This document shows, in pieces, positions 6,172-14,518 of a stretch of DNA of 18,239 nt (within the stretch, counting starts at the first letter, position 1; each line of letters begins with the position of its first letter). Where the stretch lies: NCBI GenBank assembly GCA_017304505.1, contig JAFKKQ010000126.1, positions 1 through 18,239 on the forward strand. The letters are read 5' to 3'. The notes under the pieces were generated by a model. That model did not search any database and was not told the DNA's origin. It saw only the letters and a program-made list of their open reading frames with translations. The stretch is from Hyphomicrobiales bacterium. Its GTDB lineage: Bacteria > Pseudomonadota > Alphaproteobacteria > Rhizobiales > Xanthobacteraceae. Made by a program: the position numbers and the translations under genes.

Positions 6172-7053
6172 ATGATCACACGTCGACGTTTTATATCGGG
6201 AGCCGGCGCTGTAGCCGGTTGCGGACTGGCCGGAACGACAGCCTATGGACAAGCCGAACTGACGGTCCTGGACCAGGCGTTCGTCCGCATCGAACGGCAA
6301 AGCGTCGGCCGCCTGGGGGTTGCCGTGCTCGACGTCGCCTCAGGCGCGGCGGCCGATTACCGCGGCGACGAGAAATTCCCGCTCTGCAGCACATTCAAGC
6401 TTCTGGCGGCCGCCACCGTGCTCAAGCGGGTGGATCAAGGCAAGGAAAAACTCGACCGGCGCATCATGTTCACCGCCGGCGATCTTGTGACCTACTCGCC
6501 CGCCACCGAGAAGCATGTCGATGACGGCATGACGCTCGCCGGGCTGTGCGAAGCTGCGATCACGCTCAGCGACAACACCGCCGGCAATCTCCTGCTGGCG
6601 AACATCGGCGGGCCGGCAGGGTTGACCGGGTTCGCCCGTTCGCTCGGCGACACCGTGACGAGGCTCGACCGCATCGAGCCCGACCTCAACCAGGCCATTC
6701 CGGGCGATCCGCGCGACACCACCACGCCGAAAGCCATGATCGGCAACATCCGCAAGCTCGTCTTGGGCACCGGTTTGTCGAACTCGTCGAAGAAGCACCT
6801 GACCGCGTGGCTGCTCGACAACAAAACCGGCGCCGGAAAGCTGCGGGCCGGCTTGCCCGAGGATTGGCGGGTCGGCGACAAGACCGGGTCGGGCGAGCGC
6901 GGCACCACCAACGAAGTGGGCGTGATCTGGCCTTCACACGGAGGACCGATCGTGTTCGCGATCTATTTGACCGAGACGTCGGCAACCATCGACAGGCGCA
7001 ATGCCACGCTCGCGGCCGTGGGCCAAGCCTTGGCCGACGCGGTGCAGCGCTAA
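6172..7053 (+). CDS. Class A beta-lactamase with Tat signal
   Basis: This 293-residue protein is a serine beta-lactamase that hydrolyses beta-lactam rings in the periplasm. All class A motifs are present: S-T-F-K (S73-K76, Ambler 70-73), S-D-N (133-135), E-P-D-L-N (E169-N173, the omega loop 166-170) and K-T-G (237-239). Cys72 precedes the catalytic serine, but the residue at Ambler 238 is Gly, so the 69-238 disulfide of KPC-type carbapenemases is not possible. The N-terminus MITRRRFISGAGAV is a twin-arginine signal. V-A-G-C at 14-17 fits a lipobox, while AYGQA at 24-28 fits signal peptidase I; which is used is unclear. The start at 6172 gives the signal and the usual length. It is divergent from the orphan tctC gene with no ampR-like regulator nearby, so it is probably a resident chromosomal enzyme. 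Substrate range cannot be read from sequence. Confidence 0.93.
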   Translation: MITRRRFISGAGAVAGCGLAGTTAYGQAELTVLDQAFVRIERQSVGRLGVAVLDVASGAAADYRGDEKFPLCSTFKLLAAATVLKRVDQGKEKLDRRIMFTAGDLVTYSPATEKHVDDGMTLAGLCEAAITLSDNTAGNLLLANIGGPAGLTGFARSLGDTVTRLDRIEPDLNQAIPGDPRDTTTPKAMIGNIRKLVLGTGLSNSSKKHLTAWLLDNKTGAGKLRAGLPEDWRVGDKTGSGERGTTNEVGVIWPSHGGPIVFAIYLTETSATIDRRNATLAAVGQALADAVQR

Positions 7054-7201
7054 AACGTTCCAGGTTCTGACGGAAGCGATGGGTTATCTAAGTATCGCGT
7101 CTTCCGAGCGTCTTCATCCGCGAATGCGGAGCATAACGACACGGATGCTTGGCGGAATCTGATACCGTTCCGTACGGATCGATCGTGGCACATGCATCTG
7201 G

Positions 7202-7237
7202 ATTCCGGGTTCGCGTGCTCCGCACGCGCCCCGGAAT
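7202..7237. repeat. Extragenic palindrome, ATTCCGGG family
   Basis: ATTCCGGG-TT-CGCGTGC-TCC-GCACGCG-CC-CCGGAAT forms a hairpin with outer (ATTCCGG/CCGGAAT) and inner (CGCGTGC/GCACGCG) stems around a 3-base loop. The flanks CTGG and GACAG also fit the dispersed repeats common between genes of Bradyrhizobium-like bacteria. Confidence 0.6.
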
Positions 7238-7270
7238 GACAGAAGCCGGCTTCAAAGCAGGCTAGAATAT

Positions 7271-7290
7271 GATTCCATTTATATGGAATC
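7271..7290. repeat. Perfect 8-bp inverted repeat GATTCCAT-TTAT-ATGGAATC
   Basis: A perfect 8-bp stem with a 4-base loop. It is AT-rich, unlike the GC-rich hairpins beside it, and so could be a terminator stem or a protein site rather than another copy of the dispersed repeat. Confidence 0.5.
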
Positions 7291-7305
7291 GCGCGATAGT
7301 CCGCT

Positions 7306-7389
7306 CGTCCCCGCGGAAGCGGGGACCTAGGGCCGAAACGATCGGTGTTTCAATGCGGCCCTGGATTCCCGCTTGCGCGGGAATGAACG
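7306..7389. repeat. Composite bipartite palindromic element
   Basis: Two hairpins, GTCCCCGC-GGAA-GCGGGGAC (7307-7326) and ATTCCCGC-TTGC-GCGGGAAT (7365-7384), are themselves arms of a larger inverted repeat. The right arm, read as its reverse complement, aligns with the left arm, and the inner ends GGGCCG (7330-7335) and CGGCCC (7356-7361) pair. This nested layout is typical of REP-like mobile or regulatory elements in alphaproteobacteria. Confidence 0.65.
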
Positions 7390-7398
7390 GAGTACCCG

Positions 7399-9096
7399 CT
7401 AGAACAACCCGACGATCTTGCCGTCGGGACTGACGTCGATCGAATCCGCCGACGGCACGCGCGGCAAGCCCGGCATGGTCATGATCTCACCGCAGATCGC
7501 CACGACGAACTCCGCGCCGGCAGAGAGCCGCACCTCGCGCACCGGAATGTTGAATCCGGTCGGCGCGCCCTTGAGGTCCGGGTTGGTGGAGAAGGAGTAC
7601 TGCGTCTTGGCGATGCAGACCGGCAGGTTGCCGAAGCCCATCTCCTCCCAGGCCTTGAGCTGGTCCTTCACCGACTTGTCGGCGGTGGCGTCGTCGGCGC
7701 GATACAGTTCCTTGGCGATGGTGCGGATCTTGTCGAACAGCGGCATCTCGTCGGGATAGAGCAGCTTCAGCTTGCCCTGCTTCTGGTCGATCACCTTGAC
7801 CACCGCGCGCGCGGCGTCGGCCGCGCCCTCGCCGCCCATCGCCCAATGGTCGGCCATCACCGCCTCGACGCCCATCGCCCGGCATTTGTCCTTGACCAGG
7901 GCGATCTCGGCCTCGGTGTCGGCCGAGAAGCGATTGATCGACACCACCGCCGGCAGGCCGAACTTGTGCACGTTTTCGACGTGGCGCTGAAGGTTGGTCA
8001 TGCCGGCTTCCAGCGCCCTCAGGTCCTCCTTCTTCAGGTCTTCCTTCTTGACGCCGCCGTGCATCTTCAGCGCGCGGATGGTGGCGACCAGCACCACGCA
8101 ATCCGGCGAGAGACCGGCCTTGCGGCACTTGATATCGAGGAACTTCTCCATGCCGAGGTCGGCGCCAAAGCCTGCTTCGGTCACCACGTAATCGGCGAGC
8201 TTCAACGCGGTCGTCGTCGCCATCACCGAGTTGCAGCCGTGGGCGATGTTGGCGAACGGGCCGCCGTGGATGAACGCCGGCGTACCCTCCAGCGTCTGCA
8301 CCAGGTTTGGCGCGATCGCCTCCTTGAGCAGCGCCGCCATCGCGCCGTGCGCCTTCAGGTCCGAGGCGCGGATCGGTTTGCGCTCTCGCGTATAGGCGAC
8401 GATGATGTTGCCGAGCCGCTTCTTGAGATCTTGAAGGTCCGTGGCGAGACAGAAGATCGCCATGACCTCCGACGCCACCGTGATATCGAAACCGGCCTCG
8501 CGCGGATAGCCGTTGGCGACGCCGCCGAGCGAACAAACGATCTCGCGCAGCGCACGGTCGTTCATATCCATCACGCGACGCCAGGTGACGCGGCGCGAAT
8601 CGATGCCGAGCGCGTTGCCCCAATAGATATGGTTGTCGATCAGCGCCGAGAGCAGATTGTGCGCCGAGGTGATGGCGTGGAAGTCGCCGGTGAAGTGCAG
8701 GTTGATATCCTCCATCGGAATCACCTGCGCGTAGCCGCCGCCGGCGGCGCCACCCTTCATACCGAACGACGGCCCGAGCGAAGGCTCGCGCAGGCACATC
8801 ATCGCCTTCTTGCCGATGTGGTTCAGCGCGTCGGTCAGGCCGACCGTGGTGGTGGTCTTGCCCTCGCCCGCCGGCGTCGGCGAGATCGCCGAGACCAGGA
8901 TCAGCTTGCCGTTTTTACGGTCCTTCAGCGTGCTGATGTAGTCGAGCGAAATCTTGGCCTTGTAGTGACCATAGGGCTCAAGGTTTTCCGGCGCGATGCC
9001 GAGCCGTTCTTTGGCAATATCGAGGATCGGCCGTTTCTTGGCGGCCTGGGAGATTTCAATATCGGACTTCGGATTCTGGTGCTGGGAGGCAGGCAT
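7399..9096 (-). CDS. fhs: Formate--tetrahydrofolate ligase
   Basis: This 565-residue cytoplasmic enzyme joins formate to tetrahydrofolate with ATP, giving 10-formyl-THF, the entry of formate into the folate C1 pool. The N-terminal P-loop [13 protein letters not shown] lies at about 72-84. It is followed by [21 protein letters not shown] and the [17 protein letters not shown] block, both diagnostic of the family. Length matches the usual 555-560 residues and the C-terminus ([10 protein letters not shown]) is complete. The start at 9096 gives [15 protein letters not shown], in line with the family N-terminus; an upstream ATG at 9147 would add 17 atypical residues. The ribosome-binding site before 9096 is weak. 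The gene ends a minus-strand series with frc and oxc, so it probably handles formate from oxalate. In methylotrophs the same enzyme (FtfL) feeds formate carbon into assimilation. Confidence 0.97.
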   Translation of the reverse strand: MPASQHQNPKSDIEISQAAKKRPILDIAKERLGIAPENLEPYGHYKAKISLDYISTLKDRKNGKLILVSAISPTPAGEGKTTTTVGLTDALNHIGKKAMMCLREPSLGPSFGMKGGAAGGGYAQVIPMEDINLHFTGDFHAITSAHNLLSALIDNHIYWGNALGIDSRRVTWRRVMDMNDRALREIVCSLGGVANGYPREAGFDITVASEVMAIFCLATDLQDLKKRLGNIIVAYTRERKPIRASDLKAHGAMAALLKEAIAPNLVQTLEGTPAFIHGGPFANIAHGCNSVMATTTALKLADYVVTEAGFGADLGMEKFLDIKCRKAGLSPDCVVLVATIRALKMHGGVKKEDLKKEDLRALEAGMTNLQRHVENVHKFGLPAVVSINRFSADTEAEIALVKDKCRAMGVEAVMADHWAMGGEGAADAARAVVKVIDQKQGKLKLLYPDEMPLFDKIRTIAKELYRADDATADKSVKDQLKAWEEMGFGNLPVCIAKTQYSFSTNPDLKGAPTGFNIPVREVRLSAGAEFVVAICGEIMTMPGLPRVPSADSIDVSPDGKIVGLF

Positions 9097-9207
9097 AGGG
9101 GATCCATTCAAATGAGGGAAAATGGAGGCACTAGCACTTCGGTTCATCGTGCCCGGCCTTCAGTCGGACATCGTGCCCGGGAGTCGACATCATGCGCCCC
9201 CAAGCGA

Positions 9208-9230
9208 ATGGCCGGGACGAGCCCGGCCAT
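9208..9230. repeat. Hairpin ATGGCCGGG-ACGAG-CCCGGCCAT
   Basis: A perfect 9-bp stem with a 5-base loop lies 8 bp beyond the formyltransferase stop codon and upstream of fhs. The sequence resembles a dispersed intergenic repeat of Bradyrhizobium-like genomes. It could end or weaken transcription between the two genes; no T-run follows. Confidence 0.65.
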
Positions 9231-9238
9231 GACAGCAG

Positions 9239-10168
9239 TCAGGAAAGTCTGGTCTTGAGTTGGACGTTCGCCGATTTCGCCCACTCGCCGGCGTCGATCT
9301 TTTTTCCATCGGCGGGTTGAACGCGGGTAACCTTGAAGCGGCCATCGGCGCACACCACGGTGACGCCATCCGCTTCGATGGCGACGATTTCGCCGAGCTT
9401 GCCGCCGATCCCCTTCGGGTCTTTCGCCGGCAGCGGCTTGGCGTCGAAAATCTTCAGTGGCTTGCCATCGAATGTGGTCCATGCGCCGGGAGCCGGATTA
9501 CAGCCGCGGATCAGCCGGTCGATCTGTTCCCACGGTTTGCCCCAATCAATCTTTGCGTTCTCAGGCGTGCAGCGGCCCTCGTAAGTGGCTTTGCTCTCGT
9601 CCTGCTTGATGCGCGGCGCCTTGCCGGCCTTCACCAGATCGACCGACTCCAGCATGGCCTCGACGCCCATCGGAAACAGGCGGTCGAAATAAACCGTGCC
9701 GAGCGTGTCGGTGTTGCTGACCGGCGTCTTCTTCTGAACGAGGATGTCACCGGTATCGAGTCCGTTGTCCGGCCAGAAGATCGACAGGCCGGTTTCCGTC
9801 TCGCCCTTGATGATCGGCCAGTTGATCGCGCTCGCGCCGCGATAAGCCGGCAGCAGCGAGGGGTGATACTGGATCGAGCCGTGGGTCGGGATATTGAGAA
9901 ATTCTTCGGGCACGAACAGGGTGACGAAAGCCATCACCTGGAGATCCGGCTTGAGGGCCTTGAACTCCGCCCACACCTTCTCGTCCTTGTAGGAAACCGG
10001 CTGATAGACCGGGAGGTTCGCGGCCTGGGCCGCCTCCTTCAGCGGGTCCGCCTTGGCGCCGGGCTTCTCCGGCGCGACGTAAACAGCAACGACATTCTCG
10101 CCGCGCTTGAGCAGCGCCTCCAGCACGGCTTTGCCGAACGCCTGCTGGCCGTGGACCACGATACGCAT
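9239..10168 (-). CDS. Formyltransferase resembling 10-formyl-THF hydrolase domain of ALDH1L1
   Basis: This 309-residue protein has an N-terminal formyltransferase domain (about 1-200) and a C-terminal OB-like domain (about 205-305), the layout of methionyl-tRNA formyltransferase (Fmt). The catalytic region reads QYHPSLLPAYRGASAINW and then FWPDNGLDTGDIL, so His102 and Asp138 are the expected catalytic pair. The Fmt-type N-x-H is replaced by Q-Y-H. The motifs YHPSLLP, GASAINW, FWxDxGLDTG, APR...ATYEG and IRGxxxxPGAW are those of the hydrolase domain of vertebrate 10-formyl-THF dehydrogenase (ALDH1L1), where the same His-Asp pair is also 36 residues apart. It therefore probably uses 10-formyl-THF, possibly releasing formate or passing the formyl group to an unknown acceptor, rather than serving translation. 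The start at 10168 is preceded by GGAGG about 10 nt away. Placement between frc and fhs supports a C1 role. Confidence 0.85.
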   Translation of the reverse strand: MRIVVHGQQAFGKAVLEALLKRGENVVAVYVAPEKPGAKADPLKEAAQAANLPVYQPVSYKDEKVWAEFKALKPDLQVMAFVTLFVPEEFLNIPTHGSIQYHPSLLPAYRGASAINWPIIKGETETGLSIFWPDNGLDTGDILVQKKTPVSNTDTLGTVYFDRLFPMGVEAMLESVDLVKAGKAPRIKQDESKATYEGRCTPENAKIDWGKPWEQIDRLIRGCNPAPGAWTTFDGKPLKIFDAKPLPAKDPKGIGGKLGEIVAIEADGVTVVCADGRFKVTRVQPADGKKIDAGEWAKSANVQLKTRLS

Positions 10169-10199
10169 GTCCTGAACCCCTCCAGATATCCGCGTGTCA

Positions 10200-10217
10200 T
10201 GCCCGCGAAGGCGGGCA
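10200..10217. repeat. Hairpin TGCCCGC-GAAG-GCGGGCA
   Basis: A 7-bp stem with a GAAG loop, of the same general family as the arms at 7307-7326 and 7365-7384. It lies upstream of the formyltransferase start codon. Confidence 0.6.
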
Positions 10218-10307
10218 CCCGGTAAACGCCGCACCTTCGGTGGCTGCCGGAGCCTCGCTTTCACGGGGACGGCAGCAACAAACCAATACGCCTTCTCCCA
10301 TCACCTT

Positions 10308-10345
10308 GCTCGCCTCCGCGAGCGACCCTCCCCACAAGGGGAGGG
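10308..10345. repeat. Two-hairpin dispersed repeat, copy 2
   Basis: GCTCGC-CTCC-GCGAGC (10308-10323) is followed after 2 bp by CCCTCCCC-ACAA-GGGGAGGG (10326-10345). It lies 12 bp beyond the frc stop codon. The architecture is the same as at 244-282; the first stem differs in sequence but is still paired, which points to selection for the structure. Confidence 0.7.
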
Positions 10346-10357
10346 CCGAGAGTCTTG

Positions 10358-11830
10358 CTACGCCGCCTTCGCCGGCTTTTCCGGCGCGGTGATGGCGCCG
10401 GACGACTTGATCTCCGCGATCTCCTTGGTCGAATAGCCGAGCACCTTGGTCAGGATCTCGTCGGTGTGCTCGCCGAGCAGCGGCGCGCGTTTCACGGCCG
10501 GAACGGTATCCGACAGTTTCACCGGGCTGCCGACCGTGAGGTACTTGCCGCGCACCGGGTGGTCGACCTCGACCACCGTTCCGGTCTTGCGCAGCGATTC
10601 GTCCTCGGCGATCTCCTTCATCGACAGGATCGGGCCGACCGGAATGTCCTTCTCGTTGCACAGGTCCATGACCTCGAACTTGGTCTTGGTCATGGTCCAT
10701 TCCTCGATGGTGGCAAAAATCTGCATCAGCCGCGGCAGCCGCGCCGGCGGCGTGGCGTAGTCCGGATCGGTCTTCCATTCCGGCTTGCCGATCAGGTCGC
10801 AGATCGCGCCCCACACCGGCGCCTGGGTGATGAAGTAAACGTAGGCGTTGGGATCCTTCTCCCAGCCCTTGCACTTCAGGATCCAGCCGGGCTGGCCGCC
10901 GCCGGAATCATTGCCGGCGCGCGGCGTCGCCTCGCCGAACGGGATGCCCTCGCCGTACTGGCTATACTCGGTCAGCGGGCCGTGGGCGAGGCGCTGCTGG
11001 TCGCGCAGCTTGACGCGCGCGAGATTGAGCACGCCGTCCTGCATCGCGGCGAGCACCTTCTGCCCGCGGCCGGTGAGATGGCGCTGCATCAGCGCGCAAA
11101 CGATGCCGAACGCGAGATGCAAGCCTGTGCCGCTGTCGCCGATCTGCGCGCCGGTCACCAGCGGCGGCCCGTCGCGGAAGCCGGTGGTCGAAGCCGAACC
11201 GCCGGCGCATTGCGCGATGTTCTCGTAGACCTTGCAATCCTCGTAGCGACCGGGGCCGAAGCCCTTGATCGAAGCGACGATCATGCGCGGGTTGGTCTTG
11301 TGGACGTAGTCCCAGGTCAGGCCCATGCGGTCGAGCGCGCCGGGCGCGAAGTTCTCCACCAGCACGTCGCAGTGCTTGATGAGGCGCTCCAGGATCTCCT
11401 TGCCCTTGGGATTCTTGGAATCGATGGTGATCGAGCGCTTGGTGCCGTTGAGCATGGTGAAGTAGAGCGAGTCGGCGCCCTTCACGTCGCGAAGCTGGCC
11501 GCGCGTGATGTCGCCGACGCCCGGACGCTCGACCTTGATGACGTCCGCGCCCATGTAGGCGAGAAGCTGCGTGCAGGTCGGGCCCGACTGCACGTGGGTG
11601 AAGTCCAGCACCTTGATGCCGTCGAGCGCCTTGCCCGCCGCGCCATAGGGCTTGGTGGACGGCCTCGGCAACCCGTTGGCCGCGGCTTTGGCCTTGGTCT
11701 TGGGCTTCGCTTTCGCGGCAGGCTTCGCCGCGCGCTTGGCGACCTTCTTCGCAGCCGCCTTCGCCTTGGCTTTTGCCTGCGGCTTCCTGGTTTTGGCTTT
11801 CGCCCTGTTGCCCTTCTTCTTCAGTGCCAT
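10358..11830 (-). CDS. frc: Formyl-CoA:oxalate CoA-transferase with Lys/Ala-rich N-terminal tail
   Basis: This 490-residue class III CoA-transferase moves CoA from formyl-CoA to oxalate, giving oxalyl-CoA and formate. From residue 69 the sequence follows Frc closely: [22 protein letters not shown], then [35 protein letters not shown] and [11 protein letters not shown]. The catalytic Asp (Asp169 in the Oxalobacter enzyme) corresponds to Asp232 in [11 protein letters not shown]. The active-site glycine loop reads SGGGQPGW, and the C-terminus has [13 protein letters not shown]. The first 50 residues are unusual: 18 Lys and 3 Arg among Ala and Pro ([20 protein letters not shown]), like a histone H1 tail. 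The ATG at 11830 has a good AAGGGA site 6 nt upstream, so the tail is probably translated; a TTG near residue 54 is a weaker alternative. The gene follows oxc after 65 bp and is probably co-transcribed. Confidence 0.95.
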   Translation of the reverse strand: MALKKKGNRAKAKTRKPQAKAKAKAAAKKVAKRAAKPAAKAKPKTKAKAAANGLPRPSTKPYGAAGKALDGIKVLDFTHVQSGPTCTQLLAYMGADVIKVERPGVGDITRGQLRDVKGADSLYFTMLNGTKRSITIDSKNPKGKEILERLIKHCDVLVENFAPGALDRMGLTWDYVHKTNPRMIVASIKGFGPGRYEDCKVYENIAQCAGGSASTTGFRDGPPLVTGAQIGDSGTGLHLAFGIVCALMQRHLTGRGQKVLAAMQDGVLNLARVKLRDQQRLAHGPLTEYSQYGEGIPFGEATPRAGNDSGGGQPGWILKCKGWEKDPNAYVYFITQAPVWGAICDLIGKPEWKTDPDYATPPARLPRLMQIFATIEEWTMTKTKFEVMDLCNEKDIPVGPILSMKEIAEDESLRKTGTVVEVDHPVRGKYLTVGSPVKLSDTVPAVKRAPLLGEHTDEILTKVLGYSTKEIAEIKSSGAITAPEKPAKAA

Positions 11831-11895
11831 CGTCTTTCCCTTTGTCTCGGGACCGTCATGCCGCGCAAGCGGACATGGGCCCCATGATTGTCGCC

Positions 11896-13632
11896 TTATT
11901 TCTTGCGGACCACGCTTTGCGGATTGAGGTTGCCGATGCGGCCGCTCTCGGTGCCGGCCGCCGGATCGATCGCCGCGTTGATCAGCGTCGGCTTGCCGGA
12001 GTCCATCGCCTGGTCCACGGCGCGCTTGAGTTCGTCGGGCGTGGTCACGCGAACGCCGGCACCGCCGAACGCCTCCATCATCTGGTCGTAGCGGGCATCC
12101 CTGACGAACACCATCGGCGAAGGATCCGAGCCGCCGGTGGGATTGGTGTCGACGCCGCGATAGATGCCGTTGTTGTTGAACACGACGATGCAGATCGGCA
12201 GGCCGTAGCGGCAGATCGTCTCGACCTCCATGCCGGAAAACCCAAAGGCGCTGTCGCCTTCCACGGCGAGCACGGGCTTTCCAGTCTCCACCGCCGCGGC
12301 GATGGCATAGCCCATGCCGACGCCCATCACGCCCCAGGTGCCGACGTCGAGCCGCTTGCGCGGCTGATAGATGTCGATGACGCCGCGCGCGAGGTCGAGC
12401 GTGTTGGCGCCCTCGTTGACCAGGATGGCATCCGGCCGCTCCTTGACGACCGTGCGCAGCGCGCCGAGCGCGCCGTGGAAATCCATCGGCGACTTGTTGT
12501 TCATCAGCCGCGGCGCCATCTTGGCGATGTTCTCGTCCTTCTTGGTCGTGACGGCCTTCGTCCAATCGGCCGGAGGCGCCGGCCACTGGCCGCCCATGCC
12601 ATCGACGAGAGCCGACACACACGAACCGATGTCGCCGACCAGCGGGGCTGCGATCTCGACGTTCGAGTCCATTTCCTTGGGCTCGATGTCGATCTGGATG
12701 AACTTCTTCGGCGCCTCGCCCCAGGTCTTGCCCTTGCCGTGCGACAGCAGCCAATTGAGCCGCGCGCCGATCAGCATGACGACGTCGGAGTCTTTCAGCA
12801 CCGTCGAGCGCGCCGCGCCCGCGCACTGCGGATGGGTGTCGGGCAGGATGCCCTTGGCCATGCTCATCGGCAGGAACGGCACGCCGCTCTTTTCCACCAG
12901 CGCGCGAATGGCATCGTCGGCCTGCGCGTAGGCCGCGCCCTTGCCGAGGATAATCAGCGGGCGCTTGGCGCTCTTGAGAACATCGAGCGCGCGCTTGACC
13001 GCCGCGGGCGCAGGAATTTGCGCCGGAGCCGGATCGATGACCTTCACCAGGGACTTCGCGCCCTTGTCGGCCTCCATCACCTGCGGGAACAGCTTGGCCG
13101 GCAGGTCGAGATAAACGCCGCCCGGACGGCCCGACACCGCCGCGCGGATTGCGCGGGCGATGCCGATGCCGATGTCCTGCGCATGCAGCACGCGGAACGC
13201 CGCCTTGCACAACGGCTTGGCGATGGCGAGCTGGTCCATCTCCTCGTAGTCGCCCTGCTGCAAATCCACGATCTCGCGCTCGGACGAACCCGAAACCAGG
13301 ATCATCGGGAAGCAGTTGGTCGTGGCGTTGGCCAGCGCCGTCAGGCCGTTGAGGAAGCCGGGCGCCGACACCGTGAGGCAGATGCCGGGCTTCTTGTTCA
13401 GGAAGCCGGCGATGGCGGCCGCATTGCCCGCGTTCTGCTCATGCCGGAACGAGATGACGCGCATGCCGGCGCCCTGCGCCATGCGGCACAGATCGGTGAT
13501 GGGAATGCCGGGCACGGCGTAGATCGTATCGATGCCGTTGAGCTTGAGCGCGTCGATAACGAGGTGAAAACCGTCCGTCAGATCCTGTTCCGCGTTGACT
13601 TCGGTTTTCTTTGCGACCGCAGCATCGGTCAT
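11896..13632 (-). CDS. oxc: Oxalyl-CoA decarboxylase
   Basis: This 578-residue thiamine-diphosphate enzyme converts oxalyl-CoA to formyl-CoA and CO2 in the cytoplasm; the formyl-CoA is then the CoA donor for Frc. The N-terminal Pyr domain has [11 protein letters not shown] and FRHEQNAGN, whose Glu65 is the expected activator of the cofactor. The central domain spans about residues 200-350. The C-terminal PP domain has the Mg-ThDP motif from GDS (459-461) to FNNNGIYRG (485-493), with 24 residues between GDS and the NNN. Length and ends fit the family (about 570 residues). The ATG at 13632 is preceded by GGAGG 5 nt upstream. It is the first gene of the oxc-frc pair and lies 118 bp after the GntR regulator gene on the same strand. 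No inactivating change is visible. Confidence 0.97.
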   Translation of the reverse strand: MTDAAVAKKTEVNAEQDLTDGFHLVIDALKLNGIDTIYAVPGIPITDLCRMAQGAGMRVISFRHEQNAGNAAAIAGFLNKKPGICLTVSAPGFLNGLTALANATTNCFPMILVSGSSEREIVDLQQGDYEEMDQLAIAKPLCKAAFRVLHAQDIGIGIARAIRAAVSGRPGGVYLDLPAKLFPQVMEADKGAKSLVKVIDPAPAQIPAPAAVKRALDVLKSAKRPLIILGKGAAYAQADDAIRALVEKSGVPFLPMSMAKGILPDTHPQCAGAARSTVLKDSDVVMLIGARLNWLLSHGKGKTWGEAPKKFIQIDIEPKEMDSNVEIAAPLVGDIGSCVSALVDGMGGQWPAPPADWTKAVTTKKDENIAKMAPRLMNNKSPMDFHGALGALRTVVKERPDAILVNEGANTLDLARGVIDIYQPRKRLDVGTWGVMGVGMGYAIAAAVETGKPVLAVEGDSAFGFSGMEVETICRYGLPICIVVFNNNGIYRGVDTNPTGGSDPSPMVFVRDARYDQMMEAFGGAGVRVTTPDELKRAVDQAMDSGKPTLINAAIDPAAGTESGRIGNLNPQSVVRKK

Positions 13633-13750
13633 TTGTTCCTCCAGGTCCCGGCGTCACGCGCGGGTTTGATGCGGGCGAAGCGGCGTCGTCCTTCGAGCGA
13701 CCAAGCCCGACGATGACGGCTGAGTGTGTTGAGCCTTCAGTTGCACGTCG

Positions 13751-14515
13751 TCAGTCCAGGTAATCGGCGTATTTCGCCACGTGGTCGGCAAGGCCGAGCG
13801 CATGGTTGCGGACCAGATCTTCGGCGCGCAGCGTATCGCGTGCTTCGAGCGCCTCGATGATGTTCATGTGATCGCGGATCGAGCGGTCGGCGCGATCCTT
13901 TTCGACGATGGTCTTGCGGCGGATCATCCGCATGTGGGTGAACAGGTTCTCGGCGAGCGAGATCAAGACGCCGTTGCCGCTCATGCGGATGATGGCCTGG
14001 TGAAACTCGATGTTGACCTCGGAATATTCGTCGAGCCGGGCATGCAGCGCGCCGTTCTCGAACGTCACGAACATGCGCCGCAACGACGCGATATCGTCGC
14101 CGGCGGCATTGTGGGTGATGAGCCGTGCCGCCATGCTTTCCAGCGCGGCCCAGGCGGTGATCATCTCAATCACCTCGCGCCTGGTCTTGCGCACGACATA
14201 GACCCCACGGCGCGGCACCGAGCGAACGAACCCTTCGCGCTCGAGCTGCGCCATCGCCTCGCGCACCGGCGTGCGGCTGATGCCGAAGTCGGCGGCGAGC
14301 TGCCGCTCGTCGAGCCGGATGTCCTGCCGGCTGCGGTAGATGTCCATCGACACGATGACGTTCTTCAAGGCGGCGTAGGCTTTGTTCTTGAAGCTGAAAG
14401 AGGTGTCGATCGGCTCGATCGCGAGCCGCGGCGTCAGCGCCGCCGCCTCGGAAGGCTCCGCTGCCCCGGTCGGCTGGCGTATCGTCGGCTGGCGTATGGT
14501 TCTTGGGTCGGCCAT
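13751..14515 (-). CDS. GntR-family regulator, FadR/FCD subfamily
   Basis: This 254-residue protein has a winged helix-turn-helix at about 42-108 (LDERQLAADFGISRTPVREAMAQLEREGF is its core region, 68-96) and an FCD effector domain at about 113-250. The usual FCD metal ligands are visible as H172, H216 and H238; the position of the usual Asp ligand holds Asn168. Such regulators often respond to small carboxylates. The start at 14515 is the best choice although no Shine-Dalgarno is visible: a 17-bp inverted repeat ends 3 bp before it and fills the place of a leader, and upstream in-frame GTG codons would place this site inside the gene. Residues 7-15 are a duplication (TIRQPTIRQP) from a 15-bp tandem repeat at 14471-14500. 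Lying between tctA and oxc, it is a candidate regulator of both the transporter and the oxalate genes. Confidence 0.93.
   Translation of the reverse strand: MADPRTIRQPTIRQPTGAAEPSEAAALTPRLAIEPIDTSFSFKNKAYAALKNVIVSMDIYRSRQDIRLDERQLAADFGISRTPVREAMAQLEREGFVRSVPRRGVYVVRKTRREVIEMITAWAALESMAARLITHNAAGDDIASLRRMFVTFENGALHARLDEYSEVNIEFHQAIIRMSGNGVLISLAENLFTHMRMIRRKTIVEKDRADRSIRDHMNIIEALEARDTLRAEDLVRNHALGLADHVAKYADYLD
14471..14500. repeat. 2 x 15 bp tandem duplication inside the GntR gene
   Basis: CGGCTGGCGTATCGT is followed directly by CGGCTGGCGTATGGT, differing at one base. It is in frame and encodes two copies of T-I-R-Q-P in the disordered N-terminus of the regulator, ahead of the DNA-binding domain, so it is probably harmless. 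Confidence 0.8.
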
Positions 14516-14518
14516 GAC

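Larger units (their letters stand above)
7054..7398. other. Gene-free convergent gap filled with palindromic repeats
   Basis: This 345-bp stretch between the convergent beta-lactamase and fhs genes contains no credible coding frame. From about 7198 on it is packed with inverted repeats, listed separately. The first 140 bp show no recognisable element. The hairpins may together stop transcription from both sides. Confidence 0.7.

Noticed and set aside
6238..6400. Carbapenemase-type Cys69-Cys238 disulfide in the beta-lactamase
   Set aside because: Cys is present before the catalytic Ser, but the partner position after KTG-S is Gly, so the disulfide cannot form.
9097..9147. Seventeen-residue N-terminal extension of Fhs
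   Set aside because: An in-frame ATG at 9147 exists, but the added residues do not resemble the family N-terminus, while MPASQ...SDIEI does.
11831..13210. Apparent 950-residue fusion of an upstream stretch to Frc
   Set aside because: The frame stays open upstream of the Frc ATG only as a shadow of oxc. The extra residues have no domain, and the good ribosome-binding site is at 11830.
11773..13716. 647-codon plus-strand frame opposite oxc
   Set aside because: Low-complexity Arg/Asp/His composition with no motif; the opposite strand encodes a complete oxalyl-CoA decarboxylase.
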